From Liolophura sinensis (taxonomy: Eukaryota > Mollusca > Polyplacophora > Chitonida > Chitonidae): a DNA stretch of 64,000 bases. Positions 24,661 to 64,000 of the stretch are shown piece by piece. The stretch's first letter is position 1, and the number at the start of each line of letters is the position of its first letter. Location: the NCBI RefSeq assembly GCF_032854445.1, contig NC_088301.1, positions 33,402,402-33,466,401 on the forward strand, written 5' to 3'. Both the position numbers and the translations under genes were made by a program. The notes under the pieces are model-generated. The model was not told the DNA's origin and did no database searches. It saw only the letters and a program-made list of their open reading frames with translations.

Positions 24661-27600
24661 GTCTGTAACAGATTTGCCTTATAAAGACAGATTACTAGAT
24701 ACACATATGTACGGTACCGGAGCCCTATGTTTAGCGACTAGATAAAATAGTAATAATTTAATGAACTACAAATAAGGGGGCCTGGCTCAACAATATGGGA
24801 TAGTGATTATATTTTATTTAAGTTACATAGCTCAAAGTATAGTCTGAGGCACTTGTGCATGTATATATGTAGGCGTACATGTGGGTGAGCCAAAGTGCGA
24901 TACACTGCCAGTTGTCAACTACAGTACCCGTAACTGTTTTACGATTTGCTTAAAACTTAAATAGGGCCTGCTAGACGTACTTTATGATGAGCTGGTAATA
25001 CCGGTTTCCCAGGGTCGGCTGATGCGCAGTGATGGTGTATACAAAATTGTGCGTTGGTTGAATACTTTTGGGTTGTTACCTCAGTTTGATAGCGGCTGTA
25101 AGCTTCATGCGCTTAAACAAACACCTACTTTCTATCAAAGTTTTGTAGTTAAATCGATCTTCACTCCCATCTACCTGTAGTGGCGAGAAGCATCAAGAAC
25201 CATAATTTTAACCATACACCAGAAGAATAACTGTTTGTTTAGCGTTACCTCCCCTGATTAGACGGAGACAAACTGTTTTCCGGCGTATTAACGCCTTTGT
25301 TTTCCTGGCACGTTAACCAATGAAAATTTTGTTTTCACTTACATGAGAATTTACGTATTAATTACATAATTATATTGTATATTTTCCAGATATTGTTTCA
25401 AAATGTATAATCCGATGTATATATATTACACTATGCCGAACATGGATCATATTAAAATAGTGTTGGTGTGGTTTTTAGTCGACCTCGGTGCGACAGAACA
25501 ACTTTGGACAATACTAGTATTCTGAAACTTACGGAGCCGTAAAAGTCACATGGTGAAATTAAAATTTTTAGAGAAAAAAGAAAAACGTAAAAAAGACATA
25601 GTAAAAAAAAACTGAAGAGAAAAAAAGTGACATGGTTCAATACCTTTTTAGATAGAGAAAATAATTTTTAATCATTGACTTTAAAAGTTGGGTCCCAACA
25701 AACAAGCGTTTCTCACTAATAACTACATATTCTCACTATGGTCTAACCATGAGATAAATAACAATGGAGTTTACAATGGACGGATCGTCTACGCAGGTCA
25801 ATTCCAATCTGTTTAAAGAAACGTCATTCTCAGCTGCCACGCTGCAGTGCATGAGAAGGCCGACTTGGGTGATTCTCTGCCCCTGACGTTAGATAGTGCT
25901 AATCGCTTCAGTTACATTCAAATTACGCAGAACACGTCAGGGAACCAGACTATTAGGCATACATGTAGGCTACGTCTCTGCTTGTCGAACATAACTAGGT
26001 TTACACAGAAACATTGACGTACTAAGGCGGGCTATATATGACTTAGGACCAAGGGTCTTAACTCACATACATATACGACGACCGCTGAGCTAAGATGGAA
26101 TCTTATCCGACAGATAAGTTTATAGGGCCTACATGCATATGCATGAATGTATTATTTGGTTGAAATTTCACTTTATTAATCATTATTCAAGGTTTTTGGA
26201 GGTTATACTATAAATATTGATTGTGTTGGGGTTATCCGTCGTCTAAAGGGGCATTTTGAGGCTCTGAAAGTATAGTTTGCAAATATATTGACAATGATAA
26301 CGAAGTAGGCTCTTACTCATGCACTATAGACGGCCATTACGTACTTAGTGTAGGGTTGGGTGTGCGCTCCTGAATAAATGCCTGTACATTCATACTAAAA
26401 AAAAACCTAGGCCCTCGTGTCTGTCCTTTTTATTCACACAATTGCGCATGAATACTGTAATACTTCAAAAGTCACCGACAACAAGCGATCTTTCGTCTCT
26501 GTCCCAGGCATTTATACGGGTGAAAATCTATCGGTTCCATTTACACGTTGGCCTATTACCATTTTTATAGCGTGTTAACTTCCTTGTACCGATATCCATG
26601 TGCATGGTGGCGACTGTTGAAAAAAAAACCTCACAAAACTTAGTGAATCAGTAACTTTTCTCGTAAACGACGTCGCCTTATGGAACTATAACCTAGACAA
26701 CGTCTTTTACGAAAAAGAAGTCATGAGAAATATGACTTACGAAGTTTTGTGAAAGTGGCCCCAGATCTGCTCAGTCATTGAAAACTCATCTTTATATGTA
26801 GGTGATTCACAAGAGGTATGTGGGATTCAACAGTTTAATTAACTGATGTTCTCAAGATATTTTCAAGATGTTGAGATGAAAATTTAATGAATGAGCCGAT
26901 TTGGGCAGTAAACACAGACTTGAGTTGAAAGATCCCAGTTGGAAGACTCAAAATGTTAAGTCGGTTGACCCACGTGACATTTCTCTTCACTTTTTAATTA
27001 GTATATACTGCTACATTTTAAATTCAAGGTGAAGGCAGGTATTTTTTGTAACCTTGCATGAGCATACCATTATGCTTGATCATGGCCATTTTATACACCG
27101 TAGCATAATTCAAATTTTGCGTGACTTCTTTTAACTGCATAAATTTAAATATTCACTTATTCACGCTTTCTTCAATGTTGTGGTATTTTCGATTATGTAA
27201 CAGAAATTTATTTACGCATACACCTTATACATATAAATACAGTGACACGTGTAGCTAAGAAACGCGCTGTGACACGGACCAAAATTCCTTTGGCCAGATG
27301 TGCATCAGTTGTAAACACTTCATACATTGTACCTTAGACACTAAATGAAGCAGAATTTCTGTACATCGCCTCAGCACACACAATTACGTAGACATTGATT
27401 TATTAGGATTTTTCTAAGTATACTACATGTATACGGTGGTACACTGAATAGAAATTTTGTATACCCCTGTCATTGTATCACCTGTATAGTATCTTTGCAT
27501 ATTCATGCAACGCGCGATGGATTCTAAGACGCAAACCCTCAGCCAGAGGCTTTTCGTCTTCCGGATTATCTTAAAGCTGATTTAGAGAAAAAGGGATATT

Positions 27601-27684
27601 GTACAATTCGCAAAATGTTTTATAAATACCATAAAATATTGAGCCAATGAGACATGAAAGCCCAAAGTATCTAATCAGTTAGTT

Positions 27685-27953
27685 TTTTTTTTTTTTTTTT
27701 TTGATTGGTGTTTTACGCCGTTCTCAAGAATATTTCACTTATACGACGGCGGCCAGCATTATGGTGGGTGGAAACCGGGCACAGCCCGGCGGAAACCCAC
27801 GACCATCCGCAGGTTGCTGGCAGACCTTCCCACGTACGGCCGGAGAGGAAGGCAGCATGAGCTGGTCTTGAACTCACAGCGACCGCATTGGTGAGAGGCT
27901 TCTGGGTCACTACGCTGCGCTAGCGCGCTAGCCGACTGAGCCACGGAGGCCCC
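27685..27953 (-). mobile_element. Full-length tRNA-derived SINE with 14-bp target duplication
   Basis: On the minus strand it begins GGGGCCTCCGTGGCTCAGTC, a tRNA-like head with an A-box (TGGCTCAGTCGG) and a B-box-like GAGTTCAAGAC further in. The shared core (GCAACCTGCGGATGGTCGTG ... GCCGCCGTCGTATAAGTG) and a homopolymer tail follow. Perfect 14-bp direct repeats, CTAATCAGTTAGTT, flank it at 27671-27684 and 27954-27967, indicating a fairly recent insertion. Confidence 0.95.
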
Positions 27954-27967
27954 CTAATCAGTTAGTT

Positions 27968-30073
27968 AAAATCAGCATACTGGTTAGTAGAAAGTACGTG
28001 ATTAATCTTTACTATCCATTCCCATCCATTATTATTCAAACTAATTCATCGTCAGAACTGATGAGTATTCATTCATAACAGTACATATATTTTGTTTAAA
28101 ATTTGTACAACAATTTAAATAAAGAACGTTATCATTTATTTGATTGGCATGCAACAAAGGCGTACAAAAGTTGACACTGCGGTTTACGGCTGGAGGTAAC
28201 GGCAAACTGACCTTCACAAATTCCCTGGAGGAGTTCAAAACTACATGCAGCTGAACCAGCGAGATGGCTTCGAACCTACTCTCGTTGTTGATGGTGTGAT
28301 AGAACAGCGTCATCTGAGCCAGCGACGGTCCGAAATGAAGGGAAACATACCCACAGATACTGTCTCGTGAAAATCTTGCAAGGAACGTAAATACTGGCGG
28401 CATGGTCTTTAACATCGTGGTACTTAATTCATCTATATAAGCTGCATATAAGCTCTATATACGCTACCGGTAGTTGTATTGCAAACTTTTCATGTCTTAC
28501 AACGTAACCTTAATTCTTAGTGTAGGCCTATATGATCTCTAATGGAGTAAAATTCCATTATGTTAGTGTTTATTGATGATTCAGTGTGTAAACTAAATGA
28601 GCTAGGGTTCTTTATAAATACAAACGTGCGCTTTAGGTAAGGTTAGGTTTAGGCAAGCCTATAGATCACAAAGTACCTTATGGCGAGGAATAGGCTCCAT
28701 TGAGGTACGATAAGAAAGTCCAAATTTCAAAATCCAACTATAACTCCAATTTCCAAATCAGAAGCATAAATTTACATAGCCATAGAACATATCAGTCCTT
28801 ACTAATAACCCATCTTAACTGCACTCTCAATCAAAAACGCCAATTTTTGGTTGAAATGGGGCACTGTGTTTTTAAGATAACTGTACAAAGATCGACGTTA
28901 AAATACTTGACTGAAACTTCCACATACCGGTATGTATTTCTGCGTGTCTATGTTTCGTTCTCACTTCATATGTAAAATCTAATTTTTATATTTCTGATGA
29001 TGCCTGAAAGGCGTTCTTCATGAGTTAAGGAAATACCTTAGGAGATCAAGATGAAGAGTTCGAATCCTGGGGGTTCCTTTAGTTTTTTTTCTTTAGAAAC
29101 ATACGTTTGTGTGAAAAAAAAAAGATATAGGCCAAATTGTATTAAATAAGTGTTGCCGTGGGTTAAAATGTATAATTGTTAAGATAATACGTTAGATATG
29201 GCAATTATACTAAAATCATACACGTGTGCTTGAGAACACATATGGTCGCTTACCATTAACTTGTCATGCTATATGTATATATATGAAGTGAAATTAAGGC
29301 TGAAAGCTGCATTTACTATATATTTATATATTTGAATGTTTATGGAGCTTATAATGCAATGCTGAAGAATTTCAGTCACGTTTGTGCTACTCAACTTTCC
29401 CCACTCTGCAGTCTTACATATTTCAGTGTGACAAGAGTTGGCTACCCTTTGTTTATTTTATGACCTATACCTCGCCAACACGAATTAGACTCGCATCAGT
29501 GCATGTCTAAAGCTTTAAGTCGCACACTTGAGGAGTAGGCCTACATGTAACACAGAATGAAAAAATTGGCCCTATGAAGCTATCAGTAGCTATCAGTCCT
29601 AGCTATAGTCAGTTTCGCTGAATAGTTTTTTTGCACTGGGATTGATATATCTCACTGGATATGTGAGATATACCATGCATATATAGGTCTCCACGCACAT
29701 GCACATATATGCAGAGAAAGCTGTGATAAACACTCTTCGAACATGTGTCAGAATTAATATATTTATATGACAAAGAGAATGGAGTAAAGGTTGGCAGATA
29801 TGCTCAGTGCGTGCAGGTATAACTTGATGTACAGAAGTATCGGTGGTACAGCACATATAGTCTGAGAGGGATTTGGCCTATTGGCGACAGATTCAGCACG
29901 GTAGGTCAACATTTTAGGCAAAGGCCTTAATTTTCCCAGATCCACAAATTGTGTAAAACGTGAATTAATATATATAGATGTTAGGTCCTCCGGAGAGTAT
30001 CATAGCGGCCATCAATTAAGAACGCGTACTTAGAACATCCCACTGGTCAGCGGATCTTCAAGTGCCCAATATG
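27968..30073. other. Spacer between SINE copies, nothing firmly assigned
   Basis: Contains a 124-codon minus-strand open frame (28041-28415) that I do not recognise. A TTCGAATCC stretch near 29055 looks like a tRNA T-loop but lacks a tRNA fold. No other feature is supported. Confidence 0.4.
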
Positions 30074-30322
30074 CCCCGACGGCCTCCGCGGTAACAGCGT
30101 GTCAGCGCGGCAAAATGACCCAGGAGCATCTCACCAATTATCGCTGTGAGTTCAAGTCCAGCTCATTCTGGTTTCCTCTCCGGTCGTACGTGGTCCACCA
30201 GCATCTTACGGATGGCCGTGGATTTCTGACCAAGCTCTTTCCGGTTCTCATTACCATGCTGGCCACCGTGAAATATTCTCGAGTACGGTTATGGCATAAA
30301 ACTTCAATCAAATAAATACATA
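30074..30322 (+). mobile_element. tRNA-derived SINE upstream of CAD
   Basis: Starts GGCCTCCGCGGTAACAGCGT, continues ATGACCCAGGAGCATCTCAC and GAGTTCAAGTCCAGCTCATT, and ends CTTCAATCAAATAAATACAT. A diverged, nearly full-length copy. Confidence 0.88.
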
Positions 30323-31044
30323 ACCCAATAAGCCGTAGGCCTATGTTTTTTCCAGATCATGTATAAAATATGCCTACCTAAATTGTGCCAGATCGGTCTA
30401 TGCATGTTGAGTTCCAGTTCTCATTTAATTTTCTCGATGTTTACTTACTGTATCTTACTCCGCGATAGGCTTGTATATCTGGTGTAGGCGTACATCTGTT
30501 GTATGTAATACTAGTACTGTAATTCTTCATCTCCCAGCGATTTTACATTTAACATCAGAAATAGGAAGAGGCTCTGATTTCATTTGAACTTTCAGCGTCA
30601 TCAGAGCCGCGCAGGCTATATATGCATATTTATAGTGACAAAGTGGTTCCAGTCAGCGTCGGGCTACGTCATAGCCTCAAACAATTTTAATACGTCTTTA
30701 AATTTCGCACCCATTAAATTTTCTTTTTCGAATTTTTTATTTTGTTTTATTATCTATTTCTTTATTTTTGTCAAAGACACTCAATCAGCTTGTCTCACTC
30801 TGAGTTCAGTCCGAGAGGAGGCGCTGTTATCAGCTGTAAGCCCACAACTTGCACAATTCAGTGATGGCCGAACCACCATTGTAAATGGACGTTTCCGCAG
30901 CTGTTCCGACTCCGAAGTAACAACTTTAACATGTGAGGTGTCGAAAAGCAGTGTAACGGACAAGGAAAACTTCGCAAGTACCTGCCCAAAAGGCAAGCCA
31001 ATCTGCACGCCTTAAACCTGACGGAGATATCGATTTAAGAGGGC

Positions 31045-31050
31045 CACGTG
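31045..31050 (+). promoter_or_regulatory. CACGTG E-box 30 bases before the CAD start codon
   Basis: The sequence CCACGTGG is centred about 30 bases upstream of the CAD ATG, presumably in the promoter or 5' untranslated region. Mammalian CAD promoters carry a functional Myc/Max/USF E-box of the same sequence just downstream of the transcription start. A second CACGTG lies in intron 1 at 31378-31383. CACGTG occurs elsewhere in the window by chance, so function is inferred from position. Confidence 0.45.
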
Positions 31051-31079
31051 GGGAAGTGTTAACAACAACAACGATCAGC

Positions 31080-61348
<30,269 letters not shown>

Positions 61349-64000
61349 GTGAGCAGAAGTATTGAGCATGCATCATTTGATGTCTGTCTTGTGGTTTTGC
61401 ATGACAACCAATTCTGGATCTGATGGTTGTGTACGGGTACATGAGCTTGGTGACATGTTGGAGGAATTTTTTATCTTTCCTGAATAGAATTTCTGAAGTG
61501 GAGAAGTGGTTTGTGGGCAGAATTCTTTTTCCGTAACTCAGCTATTTGAAATATGTGACACTCATCAGACTTTCATTATCCTACTTTACTATATCATAAA
61601 ATTCTCTAACTATCCTTGATCTTATTAAACTACCTGTACTTTTCTAAAATAGTTAGGATTAACATCAGTAATCTCTTAGGTGTATACATATCTCAAGAAC
61701 TAATGGGTTGATCCTCAGCAAAATTTAGCATGAAACTTTTTCACTTGAACTGTAAAAAGCTTTTGGGCTTTTTCTGTCAGATCATTTTTCATTTCCACAT
61801 ACATTTTTAATACCATACTGGTACTGTAACATTGGCATAATTTTTATGGAAGATAGATGCAGCCAATTGCGCTGTGGAGCTGCATCTTATAATAAGCGTA
61901 ATTCGAGAATACAGAAGTCAAGAATAACTAAAATTCTATAAAGGAATAAAAAGTTTAATTTCGCTTTAAGAGTTCTCAGCTTGCGTGCCCCAACATAAAA
62001 CCTGTTGGTGGAGAAGATGAAAGTTGAGATTAGTAAGAACCGTGAGACATTTTATTTATTTGTACATAGTTTGTCAAAGAGTATGCGAGATTGCATTTTT
62101 AAGTTCTGACTTCGATGCCCTCTTTGTGAAGCTTGTGAGTATTAAAATAGGTGCTGAAAGACGCGACTAGAGAAAGTGAGTGGCCACATCTGTCTTTCAT
62201 AATCTCTAGAATTATTTGGTCTAACTTACTGACAAGATTTATTTATTTATTTATTTAATTGGTGTTTTACGCCGTACCCAAGAATATTTCACTTATACGA
62301 CGTCGGCCAGCATTATGGTGGGTGCAAACCGGGCACAGCCCGGGGGAAACCCACCACCATCCGCAGGTTGCTGGCAGACCTTCCCACTTACGGCCGAAGA
62401 GGAAGGCAGCATGAGCTGGACTTGAACTCACAGCGACCGCATTGGTGAGAGGCTCCTGGGTCATTACGCTGCGCTAGCGCACTAACCGACTGAGCCACGG
62501 AGGCCCCTACTGAGAATTTAATCATGGTATAATTACATTTGTACATAGGCCTTAGGAAATAACAAACATTTACGGTCCTTTGTTCACATCATCACTTTCT
62601 TTGTCATTTCACATTCTCTTTACCACATGACCGACAAATGCAGGAAGGGGCAGTGTGTTTGTGTGTGTGTTGTGTCTAAGGTATTGATGTAGCAGTTTGT
62701 CTGTATGTCAGTCAGTCCAGTTGACAAAAACATACCACGTGTACACTTTAGGCATTGGGAAGAATCATCAGTTTTTGACTTGCCATGATTGCCGTGGCCT
62801 GTTTTATGTATTGCTGTCACACTTATGGCTGAGAGGTTTTTAGTGCACTGTATTTTTATCAGAAGACTTATTATTCAGTACTAAACACTGATCAAGTAGA
62901 TAGTATATTCTAGAGGTTATGACCCTTCTGAGATCACACAACTTCGGTTAAGTATTCTTCTCAAGGCCCTCTAAACTTTTGTTTAAGACTTTTTCATTAT
63001 TCCATGTTATAAGATTCATTCATTGTCATTAAGAGCTGTTTTATTGTCATTATTTACCAAAAGGCTCACTAGGTATTAAAAGTGTTTCGTCTTCTCATTA
63101 ATGTCATAGTTATGCAAAGATCTTCATAGTGGTTCATTGTATTGAATTGAAACTATGTACATCACTTCGCCATGACTAGTAACAGATTAGTTTTGAGTTT
63201 CAGACCCTTGATTTTTTGCCCAAAACAGTGCTGCTCTGCTGATTGTCCTGTTATCTAACATGCTATAAATTGCTGGTTATTAACAGCCATAGTTTTTGGA
63301 ATATCATCCAGGGTTATTGATTTTGCTATACCTTCCAATGTTATCTTGCACCTTTGCCTGATGCGAGTGAAATGCCACAATTTCCGTTGTCTCAAATAAG
63401 GGATAAGAAGTTTCTGTGTTTGGTCCGTTTTGTGTGTCGTCAACATATGAATAGTTGATCATGTACTTGTCCAAAATGATTCTCTTTCCATGAAACAAGC
63501 CTCCTAATTAAACAGTAATGCTTGTTAAAGTGAATGTGCATGTTCAGTTTTTACTTGTGATAGAGATGCGGCATAAATCCAATCTAATCAATTAACAACA
63601 GTTGATACTTTGATACATATAATTACATTGACAGCATATTGCTTCTCAAATGGTTAGGGTGTGATTTAGCATGGAATTGGGCATGCTGGTTTAGCTTGAT
63701 AGTTGGGTGATCTAATTTGAAAGCACTACAGGTCTGAAACTATAGGGACATTGTTGATGATGGTATATATGTATTGCAAAGTCTTGTTGTTTGTAAACAA
63801 AATACCTGTATTAGAAATCTTGTGTTTTATTTCAGGAAAGTATTGCTTTAGATTACTGTTTGGATCATTAATTTCTGCATGTTCAATTACGAAGTGTTTA
63901 TACTATGTTTTTAAATAGCATTACTGTAATTCTTCAACATTTTCGCATCTATGCAAGGTATTAAGCATTTCTGAAGGCTTTATTCTGTGCAGAAAGACAA
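61349..64000 (+). other. CAD intron 36, with a SINE and a possible next acceptor at the window end
   Basis: No further exon is convincing up to 63992. A pyrimidine-rich TTTATTCTGTGCAG ends at 63992, and the following AAAGACAA would continue in phase (Glu-Arg-Gln), so the next linker exon may begin at 63993. Eight bases are too few to judge. Confidence 0.3.
62238..62507 (-). mobile_element. Full-length tRNA-derived SINE, CAD intron 36
   Basis: On the minus strand it starts GGGGCCTCCGTGGCTCAGTC and GGTTAGTGCGCTAGCGCAGC, with the same core as 27685-27953 and a tail of ATAAATAAATAAAT units. A short flanking repeat TACTGA is visible on both sides. The two full-length copies differ at only a small number of positions by eye. 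Confidence 0.95.

Larger units (their letters stand above)
23612..27670. other. Upstream region of the LRRC41-like gene and spacer
   Basis: Contains the putative promoter of the LRRC41-like gene, a diverged SINE-like copy (23882-24190) and an AT microsatellite. No other exon was recognised. The core promoter could not be placed. Confidence 0.5.

Noticed and set aside
29040-29100. tRNA-like T-loop (GTTCGAATCC) followed by a T-run
   Set aside because: The arms on either side do not pair as a T-stem, and no D-arm, anticodon arm or acceptor stem can be folded upstream.
30584-31015. Plus-strand 143-codon open frame just upstream of CAD
   Set aside because: It ends 65 bases before the CAD start, is not in its frame, has a low-complexity hydrophobic middle, and shows no family; it is probably promoter or untranslated sequence.
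63836-63920. Candidate CAD exon after TTTTATTTCAG
   Set aside because: In the required phase it reads a hydrophobic, Cys-rich string to a stop, unlike a CAD linker, and has no donor.

Overview
The window is animal nuclear DNA: AT-rich, with short exons bounded by GT/AG splice sites, long introns, microsatellites, minisatellites and many short dispersed elements. The commonest repeat is a tRNA-headed SINE ending in a CAAT(A/C)AAATAAATA-type tail, a type I associate with molluscs and other lophotrochozoans. A marine lophotrochozoan, most likely a mollusc, is my best guess; nothing identifies the species. Three protein-coding genes can be reconstructed exon by exon, and all three keep phase across every junction.  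Layout: (1) 1-3.6 kb: the start of the window carries a decayed Penelope-like GIY-YIG fragment on the minus strand, then unassigned DNA. (2) 3.6-8.0 kb, plus strand: a four-exon gene for a small secreted, probably GPI-anchored Reeler-domain protein. Its intron 2 holds a 1.3 kb, 32-bp minisatellite whose units look like copies of the adjoining 5' splice site. (3) 8-12.1 kb: mainly mobile-element remains, including a collapsed Ty3/gypsy LTR element with a SINE fragment nested in its LTR. (4) 12.1-23.6 kb, minus strand: an eleven-exon LRRC41 (MUF1)-like gene, a predicted Elongin BC/cullin-5 substrate receptor with leucine-rich repeats. (5) 23.6-31 kb: gene-poor spacer between two divergent genes. 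(6) 31.08 kb to the end, plus strand: the 5' 36 coding exons of CAD, the trifunctional enzyme for the first three steps of de novo pyrimidine synthesis. The glutaminase, both CPSase halves and the whole dihydroorotase are present, plus the start of the linker. The aspartate transcarbamylase domain must lie beyond position 64000.  The three genes share no obvious pathway: Reeler and LRRC41-like are tail to tail, LRRC41-like and CAD head to head about 7.5 kb apart. The most interesting observations are regulatory or structural. CAD keeps all catalytic residues I could place but lacks the vertebrate ERK site and has only a weak match to the PKA site. A CACGTG E-box sits 30 bases before its start codon. 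A near-identical inverted repeat brackets two LRRC41-like exons. A perfect 19-bp hairpin lies in CAD intron 1, and a 1.1 kb piggyBac-type deletion derivative with TTAA target duplication lies in a CAD intron. I found no evidence of a wholly new multi-gene system.
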